Part shown: piece after piece, positions 30,016 through 39,519 of the stretch
Position numbering within the stretch: the stretch's first letter is position 1
Layout: the number at the start of each line of letters is the position of its first letter
Assembly: GCA_946902875.1 (NCBI GenBank)
Contig: OX336345.1
Coordinates: forward strand, 21,545,395 to 21,609,394
Reading direction: 5' to 3'
DNA length: 64,000 nucleotides
Source of the DNA: Nematopogon swammerdamellus
Taxonomy: Eukaryota > Arthropoda > Insecta > Lepidoptera > Adelidae
Program-made: the position numbers and the translations under genes
Notes under the pieces: model-generated
What the model saw: only the letters and a program-made list of their open reading frames with translations
Database searches by the model: none
Told to the model about the DNA's origin: nothing

Positions 30016-30125
30016 ACAGAATCACCCAGCGCAGGGATATCTTTATTGTCCTTTGCTATTATGCAAAAAAAAAAAAAAATAATGAGCTATGAAACGCTGA
30101 ACTCGAGGCACTGAATATATTATAT

Positions 30126-30498
30126 ACTAGCTTTTGCCCGCGGCTTCGCTCGCGGTAGTCTCGGTTTAATAGCAAAAATCCAAATTAAACGCAAATATGA
30201 TAATAAGAATAACCGATCGCTTCCCTTATATTCTCTCTCACTCTTTCCCTTCCTCCCTCGCTTCCTTCTCCCCTCCGTACTTCTAAGCCCTCTCCATTCG
30301 GCACTACTATTCGACACAAAATTCCGTTCATACTATACTTTCTTTCATACTGCTCAGCCCTATTTCTATTTAGCATCTTGATGGTATATAGCCTATAGTG
30401 AGCCTCAAGAACCTACTCTTTACATGGGTGCAAACCGCATCAAAATCCGTTCAGTGGTTTCGGAGTTTACCTCAAACATACACACATACAGACAGACG
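30126..30498 (-). mobile_element. Helitron-like H2, 5'-truncated
   Basis: The minus-strand 3' end is CCGCGAGCGAAGCCGCGGGC, then AAAAGCTAG and T. CCGCG and CGCGG form a 5-bp stem a few nt before CTAG, the Helitron 3' signature. The element is cut at 30498 by a LINE tail. Confidence 0.75.
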
Positions 30499-30690
30499 TG
30501 CTCCTTTAACCTGGGTGTCTTCAAACGTCGTATCAACGGGCTAGACAGCCTAGCAACAGTCCGCAAATCTGATGGCATGGCGCATCACTGAGCGCGGTTT
30601 CGCGAGGAGAGGTGTTTTTGGCTCTGGTGACTGTACCATTGGTTCCTCGACACAGCCACCCATGTTTGTTTACATAAAAAAAAAGAAGTA
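30499..30690 (+). mobile_element. LINE C-terminal fragment and 3' UTR
   Basis: Encodes FNLGVFKRRINGLDSLATVR, then GCGGTTTCGCGAGGAGAGGT, CTCGACACAGCCACCCATGT and TTACATAAAAAAAAA. Confidence 0.85.
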
Positions 30691-31080
30691 GAGATGTTCT
30701 AGGTGAGAGTGCGCTTCACCCATTTACGTAATATATGAACAGCGCGCTCCCTCCGGCAGACATTTCGCGTACATTACGGCACAATTAAGTATTCTCATCG
30801 TCCTTATCTCACGACAGAAGGGCAATTAATTTGATCCGGAGACATTTTTCGTCTTAATTAATTGCGGAGATAGGAAGCGCATTATTTAATATCGCAGTTA
30901 GTACCTACTCAACGAATTAATATGAGCTTCTAGATGGAGTTCTGTTAATATTCCTCTTAGACGCTCCTGATATAAAATTTAAGCATATTTTCTTCCCTGC
31001 TGTAATTAGATACGCGTAAGAGGCGCGCCTTGTACACGCCAAACGTCGTCGGGCAAGAAAGAAGAAAATAATTATATCTG
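30691..31080. other. Nothing recognised
   Basis: Unique sequence. No open frame of note. Confidence 0.3.
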
Positions 31081-31082
31081 TA

Positions 31083-31540
31083 CAGGATGTACCAGGATAG
31101 GTTTTCGAAACTTCAGGGTTCGAAAGGGGCCCATATTAGAAGACGAAAAGCTCTGATACTTTTTCCCAGATTCGATCATTTTACAGTGCTTTTTGGTGAA
31201 AATCTATTCTTCAAGATTTGGTGGATGGTTAACAACCGCCTTTTAAGTAAAAAATAAATTCTCATGAATAAAAATGGGTGGGTTGTATAACTAGTACAAT
31301 TGAACTGCGCGTAGGTAAATTGCAAACACTGAAAGTTCAATGACCTCAAAAGAAAAAGAGGACTGAATTAGTTCACTGCACTCTCCAGTCTCACTGTCCA
31401 TCGAGTTTTTATTACAATTTCCAACCTTTGTATGACAAAAAAAACAACGGAATTTCGATTTGAGAGATAAGGATTTTTTTCTTCTAATAATGAGTACTTT
31501 CCATTCCTGAAGTTTCTCAAACCTATCCTGATACACCCTG
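31083..31540. mobile_element. TA-flanked MITE, intact copy
   Basis: Left end CAGGATGTACCAGGATAGGT and right end ACCTATCCTGATACACCCTG are inverted and flanked by TA, with the match extending into CTTCAGG / CCTGAAG. 458 bp, no ORF. Serves as the uninterrupted reference for 20339-20935. Tc1/mariner-type by target duplication. Confidence 0.85.
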
Positions 31541-31746
31541 TATAAAAAAATTAAAACAATACAGAAACAAGAAATTATACAAGTAAACCGGTTAATTACA
31601 ATAAATACAATTAAAATAAATACAAGTAAATTTCATAACACATTTAATGACAATATGGACCCATCCGAGCATGTGCTATAGGTGCAAAAGGCGACCAATA
31701 GCGCTGCTTTTCAGATGGGCCCAGAGCAATAAATAAAACCCTTATA

Positions 31747-32068
31747 AGAAAACCGGTCAAGTGCGAGTCGAACTCGCGCACCGAGGGCTCCGTATCGCCA
31801 TGTCATGGTCAGCGCCACTCACTCCATCTATGTATTAGTTAAAATGCTTCATACTCTTTTCGGTAGATGGCGCGCATACACTGTTTAGTTTCTTCCATGG
31901 GAGCCCCGTGATTTTTTTACTTTTTCTTATTTTTATTCTTTGTTGTTATATCGGCCATATTAACACATATTTTGTGAAAATTTCAACGGGCTACCTATTA
32001 CGGTTCAAGAGATACAGCCCTCGGACAGACAGACAGACAGACAGACGTACGACGAATAAGGAACCCTA
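31747..32068 (+). repeat. Family A repeat, near full length
   Basis: AAAACCGGTCAAGTGCGAGT to (GACA)5 and GGAACCCTAAAAA, with a small internal deletion. Confidence 0.85.
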
Positions 32069-32635
32069 AAAAGAATTAATTAAATTAATAGACTTATTTA
32101 ATACTTTCACATAAAATTTAAATTGTTTGATCCGTTGTTTAAAATTACATTTCGAATTACAAGATCTATCAAAAGCATACGTGGAGTCAAATTCTGCGGG
32201 ATTAGTGGACTGAGATTGATGTCTGCTCTTTCATGAACAAGTAGATATACTATGTTATAGGGGATTAGATGGATTTTTGCCAGAACATATGGCAACCATG
32301 GCAACTCACGTGCCACACCTTTAAAAGGCGTCTGGAAACAAAGCGGTATCGATTTAGGCTACATTAATAACAATAAATTAAAATATTAGAGCGCTCTGAG
32401 AGATACGCTAATATATGCTTTGGCAATAACACCCTTATTGCACCAAATAATAAGAGCGCAAAGAAAGGTTTGCGTTGTACCAATATTTCTAGGCTGTATA
32501 TTTGAGATATTTTTTTCAGGTCATACTCGTAGCTAGCAACAACTCCTCTGAACTCTATCATCCGTGTTCAATTGAAAATATTCTCTTAGACAATCCATTT
32601 TACAAGTTAAAGTTAATTTTTTTTTCTTATCAATA
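32069..32635. other. Nothing recognised
   Basis: AT-rich. Antisense frames of 65-69 codons (32107-32316, 32364-32561) show no family resemblance. Confidence 0.3.
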
Positions 32636-33007
32636 CTAATAATAAATCTGTAAGGGGTGGTCATGGAGTAAGTTACTTTGTTTTATGAGATACTGCGTTT
32701 GTAGACTCTATGTATGTATGATACTAAAACTAAATTGACGATTTTTAGAAATCTTTTCTGTATGTATGTATGTTACTCCATAACTCTTAAGCCTATCATC
32801 CGAATTTGATGAAACTTAGTGCAGCTCATTTAACTATACGTGACACAGGATAGGCTAAATAAAATGAAGTTCCGGTTACGCTAAGATATGACTCTCCTAC
32901 AAACCGAATTGTTCCGTACGGCGAAATAAAGGTACGGTGGAGAGCTTATTTATTTTACTCTTTTTAAATACGAATTTCACGCGAGCGAAGCTGCGGGCAA
33001 AATCTAG
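32636..33007 (+). mobile_element. Helitron-like H1, full length
   Basis: Begins TCAATACTAATAATAAATCT after A and ends GCGAGCGAAGCTGCGGGCAA AATCTAG. 5' TC and 3' CTAG with an upstream GC hairpin (one arm mutated here) are Helitron-like termini. About 372 bp, non-coding. Confidence 0.75.
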
Positions 33008-33087
33008 CTGTAAATCAACATTCTGCTTACTGATGATTTAAATTTTAAACTTAACTCAACTCAACTTTTTTTCCGTTTCAACTCAAT

Positions 33088-33416
33088 TTGTACTGTGTGG
33101 GGCCGGTACTTTAAAAGAATAGCCCCACTGCATCTCTCCCCGTGTATGTCGTAAAAGGCGACTAAGGGATATGACTCCCTTCTTATATTACTAGGTGGTA
33201 GGGTTCAGCCCGCCCGGGTTGGTACCACCGCACTGAATGAAAGGTCGGTCGAAACGGCTATGTAAATAGTTTGTGTTTTCCGTCCAGTTCAGTGTAGCCG
33301 GCACGACCGAATGGAATCACTGACGTGGCACCAAGTTCATCCGGTTTTATGGGCTGACATCACGGATGTTGTAGGTGATGAAGCCAACCGTGTCAGCATC
33401 AAAAAAAAAAAAAAAC
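33088..33416 (+). mobile_element. SINE-alpha with head B, full length
   Basis: TGTACTGTGTGGGGCCGGTA, GTATGTCGTAAAAGGCGACT, ATATGACTCCCTTCTTATAT, then the alpha body to GTGTCAGCATC and A14. Nearly identical organisation to 8782-9109. Confidence 0.9.
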
Positions 33417-33644
33417 TTTCATTAATGACTTGACTGAACCCTATGTTCTTTGTATTTTATATTATCTTTTTTTATTGGTACATCCTCCACTTAATATTTT
33501 TTATTCTTTGCTTAGACATAACATTAGGTATGTTATATTCAACGCAATTAAAACTTTTTATGTAGGTTATATTAAAAAAAAATTATATAAGGTTTCTTAC
33601 CCGCTACTTTCTTATAGATTGAATTACCGAGCGAGACGTGACAA

Positions 33645-33787
33645 AAAAACCGGCCAAGTGCGAGTCGGACTCGCGCACCGAGGATTCCGCACCACAAAAA
33701 AAACATTGAAAAAAAAACACGTTTCTTGTATGGGAACGGCGTAGGCTTAGTAATAGGCTTCCGTACCGGATACGGAAACCTAAAAAG
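33645..33787 (+). repeat. Family A, short internally deleted form
   Basis: Both termini are present (AAAACCGGCCAAGTGCGAGT and TACGGAAACCTAAAAAG), separated by only about 100 bp and lacking the microsatellite. The form at 57388 is similar, so this short form may itself be mobile. Confidence 0.8.
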
Positions 33788-34266
33788 TGACGTGAAGGAA
33801 AAATAACCATGCTGAATATGCATATGTCTCAATGAATTTATTGATAATATTGTGTGTTCTTTATGGCGAAATAAATATCTGAATCTGACTCTGTTCTACA
33901 CGCCTAACATCGGTAAGCGGGGTAGAATACAATAATTAAGAAATACCACCGAAACGATATAAACGAAAATAATTGAGAAAGAGAAAAAAAAAGCACTCTT
34001 ACATTTCAATCGCCTTCACAAAGACTCTTTGGTCCTTAGGAGTTCGTTCGTAACGATTTAATTCTTAGTAGGCACGCCGAAGATCAAGCAGCGAAAGCCT
34101 CGCTTAAAGCGTTTTTTTTTTGTTGCTTAAAGCGTTCTTAATTCTCCTTTATTAGTTTCGTTATAAATTATCTTTGTCGACCTCGCATTCTCGGCGAGCC
34201 TTGAACGAAAGAACCAAACGGCCTTCGAAAAGGCATCGCTCCTACGGTTCTTAAGAGCTCTGAGGA
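33788..34266. other. Nothing recognised
   Basis: 33812-33880 shares a block (TGCATATGTCTCAATGAA) with 59785-59880 in reverse. Otherwise unique. Confidence 0.35.
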
Positions 34267-34267
34267 C

Positions 34268-34402
34268 AGTCTTTGTATTTTTTTTAATGAACAGCCGGCA
34301 CGGGTGACTGTGCCCAAAAGTCGAATGGTGATCAGACACAGCCAATAGAACCAGCCCTCGTGAAATCCGACTACAGAGAGGCTCCGTGCCAGCTATAAGA
34401 CG
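34268..34402 (-). mobile_element. LINE 3' UTR, divergent
   Basis: The minus strand reads GGATTTCACGAGGGCTGGTT, TGGCTGTGTCTGATCACCAT and AGTCACCCGTGCCGGCTGTT before an ATTAAAAAAAAT tail, the layout of the other LINE tails. Confidence 0.6.
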
Positions 34403-34403
34403 G

Positions 34404-35152
34404 CTGTCAGCCTCGGTAGCTCAGTGGTGCGGTCCGGTTGCTTATTTCCATAGTCTAGTATGCGAGTTGCTCTGATTGGTGGAGAGACGAGTCTGGCTCC
34501 GCTTCCGGCTCCCCCAGCGAACCTACTGAATCCTATATTCGTTTGGTCGCATTATGTACTTTGGTGGCTCAGTGGTAGAGTGAAGGGTTTTTATTTTGAT
34601 CTCGGCCATGGGTTCGTTTCCCTTTTGTCAAAATGTGTTTTGTTGTTTTTTAAGCAATGTTAGGGTGTTAAAATTAGGTTATGGTAATTTTTTTTTATAA
34701 CCACCTAAGAAAACTTTATTTTCGGAATTACTTCCGAAATTTATATTTCCCACCAAAGTTGAGAACGACCAATCAGAGCAACTCGCATACTAAATTTTGT
34801 AAATATGCGGTCCGGTCGGTCGACTGTATTAAGCAACCCTGAGCGCGGCCAGTACTTGGATGGGTGACCGCTCGACCGTTAGAGGCTGACCGCGGTTCGG
34901 ATTCCACGTTAAACTTTAGGTCCCTTCCCTTCTTACCTTACTGGGTGCTAGGGTTTATCCCGGCCGGGTTGATACCACCGAACTGTACGAAACGTCGGTC
35001 GAAACGGCTATGTAAATAGTTCGTGTTTTCCGTCCAGTTCAGTGTAGCCGGCACGACCGAAGGGAAGCACTGACACGGCACCTAGCTCAACAAGGTGTTA
35101 CGGGCTGACACCATGGATGTTGTAGGCGATGCCAACCGTGTCAGTTTACATA
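34404..35152 (+). mobile_element. SINE-alpha with head A, split by a TIR element
   Basis: GCTGTCAGCCTCGGTAGCTC at 34404 is followed by TGCGGTCCGGT, a 367-bp insertion, a second TGCGGTCCGGT and then the 5S-like block (TTAAGCAACCCTGAGCGCGG, GTACTTGGATGGGTGACCGC), the alpha body and CATAAAAAAAAA. The insertion separates the tRNA-like and 5S-like halves. Confidence 0.9.
34439..34805. mobile_element. TIR element inside SINE head, carrying a tRNA-like unit
   Basis: TAGTATGCGAGTTGCTCTGA TTGGT on the left and its perfect complement on the right (ACCAATCAGAGCAACTCGCA TACTA), with imperfect outer extension, are flanked by the 11-bp direct repeat TGCGGTCCGGT. At 34562-34622 the interior has TGGCTCAGTGGTAGAG (box A) and GGGTTCGTTTCCC (box B). 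Superfamily uncertain; a duplication of 8-11 bp suggests hAT or Mutator-like. Confidence 0.75.
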
Positions 35153-35163
35153 AAAAAAAATTA

Positions 35164-35487
35164 TCAAATGTTATATTTATTAAATTACAGTTGTAATCAA
35201 ATTTACAACTTCTACAACTGAAGAAATTCCTGCTTGATGAAGGGAAAACAATAATTGTTAAATCTACAGAAGCTCCAGCATGTGCTATATTGAATGATAG
35301 GGGTGGATGAAGAGTTCATCCTGTTCCAGCTCAATTTTCAGCTAATCTACTTCTAGATAATAAGGTTAAGGAAGGTGGAAGTAATCAACAACTTGTATTA
35401 TTAAGTCGAGGAAAAGCTATATCAGGAGCTCCTAGAAATTAGAGGTACTAATTAATTTCCAAACCCTTCGATTATAATTACTACATG
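35164..35487 (-). pseudogene. NUMT: mitochondrial COX1 fragment
   Basis: The minus strand reads as insect mitochondrial cytochrome c oxidase subunit I under the invertebrate mitochondrial code (TGA as Trp, ATA as Met): GFGNxLVPL, GAPDMAFPRLNN, WLLPPSLTLL, AGTGWTLHPPLS, NIAHAGASVDL and FITTVI in the correct order. TGA codons fall exactly at conserved tryptophans. Frameshifts occur after the SVDL block and near GFGN, and several sites are substituted, so the copy is old and nuclear. COX1 is the catalytic subunit of respiratory complex IV; this copy cannot encode it. It begins on the A tail of a SINE. Confidence 0.88.
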
Positions 35488-35511
35488 TTGTTTTCTTTGA
35501 CGTTTATTTGA

Positions 35512-35612
35512 TAAAACACGAACTAATTACATAGCCGTTTCAATCGACCTTTCATTCAGTGCGGTGGTATCAATCCGGGAGGATTAAACACTAACACCTA
35601 GTAAAGCAAGAA
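35512..35612 (-). mobile_element. SINE-alpha body fragment
   Basis: AAAACACGAACTAATTACAT, CATTCAGTGCGGTGGTATCA and ACACCTAGTAAAGCAAG on plus, the reverse of the alpha body. Both ends missing. Confidence 0.75.
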
Positions 35613-35696
35613 TAGTAGAAGTAAATAACTTTATTTGTTTGATAAATTAATCAAAATTTTAAATATAATAAATAATATAATATCTTATTATCTTAG

Positions 35697-36030
35697 ATAC
35701 ATACATACATACATATCACACACGCTGAATCCCGATAATCGGGGTAAGCAGAGTAATCGGTGTTGTGCTGCAAGTACTCTGGTCAATTACAGCACAACAC
35801 CGACCACCACGTTTCGCAAAGTATACGAACAAGATTAAATCGATCAAGCAGCAAGTAAGGCACGAAGACCCACCTGCTGCATGACTCGGTGGAAGTACCG
35901 TGCCAAGGTGAGAGGTGGCGAGCCTGTCGCCCTTGAGCACGGCATCTTGTCCTTATCCCTTAGTCGCCTTTTACGACATGCATGGGGAGAGATGCAGTGG
36001 GGCTATTCTTTTTAAGTACCGGCCCCACAC
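35697..36030 (-). mobile_element. SINE-beta, full length
   Basis: (CATA)n start on plus, AATCCCGATAATCGGGGTAA, GACCACCACGTTTCGCAAAG, the CCCACCTGCTGCATGACTCG block, GTCGCCTTTTACGACATGCA and GGCTATTCTTTTTAAGTACC. Best reference copy of beta. Confidence 0.9.
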
Positions 36031-36059
36031 ATCTTAGATACACTGTGGATTATAACATT

Positions 36060-36225
36060 AAAAAAAAAATTATAGAAAGTCCGTCATGTGGCGCCTAGCC
36101 ACCAATAAGGTGTCTAACGAAGCTTTTGGACATTCGGTCGTACGCGGGTGTTGCGAATGCCGGCCTGACAGGTGCCTATTCACGCCTCTCTTGAAGGACC
36201 CGAGGCTATACTTTGGGGGGAATAC
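36060..36225 (-). mobile_element. LINE C-terminal end and 3' UTR
   Basis: A9 at 36061, then on minus the LINE tail (GGCCGGCATTCGCAACACCC, TTAGACACCTTATTGGTGGC). The plus strand CTTGAAGGACCCGAGGC matches the end of LINE copy 2 coding sequence. Confidence 0.75.
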
Positions 36226-36833
36226 ATCACTGTTTTACAAAATTTAAAGAACGACGCCAAAAGTTACGAGCGACATCAACAATTTGCAATTTGTGAACAC
36301 CCGTTTTGCGCATTAGGTACTTAGTACAGATAGCGACATCGATTATTATCTGTGTAATACAAGCATTTCGACAGGCAGGTAGCAATCGACAGTGCTGTTA
36401 TAATTTGACACCGCTCGCGCCGCGCCGGGAGCGATCCCGAATAAACAAACCCTCGCACGGCTTAACACGACTCCACGTTTAGTTGCGATAAAAAACCAAT
36501 TAAATATTTAAACGGCCGACATGAAACACATTAATTTCTCCGGTGGCGCGGCGGAGCGGGGCGGCAGCGACGCTGGGGCCAATCCGATCGGAGTGGTGAA
36601 TCAAACGGACTTTTTATTTTATTTTCCGACGATCTCTATCAAATGGTCCGTGAAACGATTATTTAAATTGCCACGTCGCCGTTGCGCTGCCCGACTCCTT
36701 CCGGCTCCGCGCCACGGGTCCGCCGGACAGAGCCGTAGCGAGGCCTTGTCGAGGCGGGGGGCAAAAATCTTCTTAGCCACCGCTCGTTCTTATCCAAATA
36801 AATATTACGTAAGTTGATACAAATTACGCATAA
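36226..36833. other. CpG-rich unique stretch, no gene recognised
   Basis: 36410-36770 is notably rich in CpG for this window. A 98-codon plus-strand frame (36521-36817) shows no family resemblance. Confidence 0.35.
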
Positions 36834-36996
36834 ATCCTAGGAAATCTCCTTATTGATAAGTCTGGTGACCGACGTGCCAAGTCTTTCTTCTTACAGCGAA
36901 TAGGGCTAGCCATTCAAAGGGGAAGCGCTGCCACCGTATTGGGCACTGTGGCGAAGTCTGCTGAGTTGGACGAAATATTTTACTTACGTAAGACGT
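36834..36996 (+). pseudogene. Short ORF tail, probably retroelement-derived
   Basis: An open stretch of about 53 codons ending in TAG reads SGDRRAKSFFLQRIGLAIQR, then GSAATVLGTV and LDEIFYL. Its composition is strikingly protein-like and resembles C-terminal tails I associate with insect retroelement or large transposon polyproteins, but I cannot name the family. An in-frame TAA at 36831 bounds it upstream. It is too short to be an intact gene. A host exon is a less likely alternative. Confidence 0.45.
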
Positions 36997-37249
36997 AGGT
37001 ACATGTAACTATTTCGTTATTAATTATTTATTAGGTTTATTTTATTTAATTAGTTTTACCCATTGTGTAGGTAACTTGTATTACTATCCAATTGCGCATC
37101 AATGTTTCACAAAGGCTCTTTAGACCTGATACACTTAATTAATAAGTCTTCGTAGTCAGAACTCTCAGTAAATTGATAATCTTACTCTCTAGCTGTGTTT
37201 TAGATACACTGTTATTTTTATTTATTTTTTATTTTTATTTATTTGGTTA

Positions 37250-37345
37250 GCAAGTATTTTTTTTTTATTTATAGCGCTACCTGTAGCGCCTAGCCACCCA
37301 CGAGGTGTCTAACGACGCCCATGAACTTTCGGTCGTATGTGGCTA
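37250..37345 (-). mobile_element. LINE 3' UTR fragment
   Basis: T8 near 37257 and, on plus, AGCCACCCACGAGGTGTCTA and ACGACGCCCATGAACTTTCG, the reverse of the LINE copy 2 tail. Confidence 0.75.
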
Positions 37346-38092
37346 TAGTCACTAAAAATACTTGTAATAATATGTATTTTGTTTTATTTTATTTTATTTT
37401 ATTAAACAGGGATTAATACAGAGACAGGAAAAAGTTAACATAAAAAATAGTACACAATGTGATTTAATACCTGCCTCCGCTACACAATCCTCCAAAATAC
37501 AATTTGTGAATAAAATGACCAATCGACTAATACAATAACAAAAAAAAAAAAGAAACAAAGGGATACAATTTTAAATTTTGATAAACAACAAACATGTACA
37601 ATACTGCAATACTATAATATGAAAAACTTGGCCGGTTTTTAAACTGTGCCTAGCGCGGCTATTCAAAAGGGCACCTTGACGTGTACATTACTTGAAAATG
37701 TTGCCTGCCCATCACACCATAGTTGGGGATGTCTGGGGATTTAGTCCATACCACGCGACGCCACTGTCAATAGTCCCGAACTCCGAACTCCGAACGCAGC
37801 TTCAGCGATTTTTCCTGGGAGGCAAATCGTCTCGGACAATTCGGTTATTATGACTGCAATTGGCCAATTGTAAAGCTATTACGATAGACATTCTCCAGGG
37901 ATTGTACTACAAATAACCATATAGCGGTAACTAAAATGCGACGCGATAGCTAAGTCACAGAATAATAAATGTAGTTACGAGTATAATACTAGGTAATTTT
38001 TTTTTAAGTTTTCGTTTTGTAGCTGAATTAAATACATGCAAATTATAATTGATTGCGGTTGTGTGAACACGGTTTGCACTTAATTGACGCAT
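37346..38092. other. No gene; retroposon-tail-like (TTTTA)n start
   Basis: 37378-37410 is (TTTTA)n followed by TTAAACAGGGATTAATACAG, likely the reverse of a retroposon tail. The remainder is unique. Confidence 0.35.
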
Positions 38093-38590
38093 TTTTAGGT
38101 TTCCGTATCCCGTATGGAAGCTTATTACTATGCCTACGCCGTCTAACTGTCTGTCTATCTGTCCTACTGCTGTATCTTTGGAACCTTAATAGAGGAATAG
38201 GAGAAGGAGGAAGGAATAGGAGAAAGAATATTGTAAATTACTTTAATTATAATACTTATATATAAGGTACTAACAAAACATTGTGACTTGCGAAGTTTGT
38301 TTGTCAGTTCTTCTTCGCATTGAATTTAGAACTGGCGGAATTTTCGACGTGTCCAAGCGTAGGTTACCTACCTATGGATGAAATTATACAATAAACAATA
38401 AAAGAGGTAGCCGGTTGAAATTTTCACAGAATATGTGTTACTATGGCGGATATAACGACAAATTATACAAAATTGAAAAAGTAAAAAATTAAGGGGGTGC
38501 CCATACAAGAAACGGGTTTTTTTTTTCAATGTTTTTTTTTTTGTGCTGCGGAAACCTCGGTGCGCGGGTTCGACTCGCACTTGGCCGGTT
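38093..38590 (-). repeat. Family A repeat interrupted by repeat N
   Basis: The two halves (38093-38189, end with TAGGTTTCCGTATCCCGTAT; and 38402-38590, GGTAGCCGGTTGAAATTTTC to CACTTGGCCGGTTTTT) would be continuous without 38190-38401. N is therefore the younger insertion. Confidence 0.8.
38190..38401 (-). repeat. Repeat N, copy inserted in family A
   Basis: The minus strand matches 15140-15285: AAAATTCCGCCAGTTCTAAA, GCGAAGAAGAACTGACAAAC, AAGTCACAATGTTTTGTTAG. Precise placement inside family A gives both ends, so N is about 190-212 bp. Confidence 0.7.
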
Positions 38591-38920
38591 TTTCCTACAA
38601 TGCAGAGCAGGTTAATTTGCCCCTTCGATCATACGATTTGCCCAGGCAAGTTGAAATTAAACATTCGTTTTCGCATCACGAATTTTGTGTAATTAAAATA
38701 GGGCTACAAAATTATATCTTTATCTCTATCTTCTCTATCTCTACTTCTTATAAAAGGGAACGTCTGTCTGTATGTATGTATGTTTGAGGTAAACTCCGGA
38801 ACATATTTTGATGAGGTTAGCACTAATGTAAGAAGTAGTTGTTAAGGTTAACACTATAGGCTATACACCATGACGCTAAATTGCAATAGGGCTGAACAGT
38901 ATGAAAGAAAGAGTACAGTA

Positions 38921-39140
38921 AACATACATACATACATAACACACGCTGTATCCCGACAATCAGGGTAAGCAGAGTAATCGGTGTTGTGCTATAAGGACTC
39001 TGGTAAATTACAGCACAACACCGACCACCACGTTTAGCACAGTGTACGGACAAGACAACTATCAAGCAGCAAGTAAGACACGAAGAACCCACCTGCTGCA
39101 TGACTAGGAAGGACTGCGCCAAGGTGAGAAGTGGCTAGGG
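38921..39140 (-). mobile_element. SINE-beta, 5'-truncated, with target duplication
   Basis: Flanked by AAGAGTACAGTA (38909-38920) and AAGAGTATAGTA (39141-39152), a 12-bp duplication with one difference. Ends in (CATA)n on plus. Head B is missing. Confidence 0.88.
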
Positions 39141-39207
39141 AAGAGTATAGTATGAACGGAATTTAGTGTCGGATGGTAATACCGGATGGAGTGTTGAGAA
39201 GGACGGC

Positions 39208-39238
39208 GGGGAGGGGGAGGGGGGGGGGGGGGGGGGGA
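39208..39238. repeat. Poly-G tract
   Basis: GGGGAGGGGGA followed by about 20 G. It lies where the clean H2 copy has GGGAGGGGAAGGGAGGGGG. Confidence 0.9.
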
Positions 39239-39359
39239 AGAAGAGAGAAAGAGAGATAATATAAGAGAAACGATCGGTTAATATCATATTTGCGTTTAAA
39301 TCGTATTTTATATGAAAAAATTACAAGTACAAACTGGGGTTTTTTCAAAAGGGTCGTGA

Positions 39360-39478
39360 AAAGGCTCCTGTCAGGTCGGCATGGCATTCGCAATCCCCGT
39401 GCATCACAGAATGTCCGTGGGCATCGTTAGACACCTACTTGTAGGTGAAACGATGCCACATGTCGCGCTATCCATAAA
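39360..39478 (+). mobile_element. LINE 3' UTR inside H2
   Basis: TCAGGTCGGCATGGCATTCG, GAATGTCCGTGGGCATCGTT, ACATGTCGCGCTATCCATAA, then AAAA. Confidence 0.75.
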
Positions 39479-39519
39479 AAACCTAGCCTACCGCGAGCAA
39501 AGCCGCGGGCAAAATCTAG

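Larger units (their letters stand above)
38740..39519 (+). mobile_element. Helitron-like H2, with two internal insertions
   Basis: TTCTTATAAAAGGGAACGTC through GGTAAACTCCGGAAC, continuing after a SINE-beta (38921-39140) and a LINE tail (39360-39478) to CCGCGAGCAAAGCCGCGGGC and AAAATCTAG followed by T. The uninterrupted copy is 55153-55611. Confidence 0.8.
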
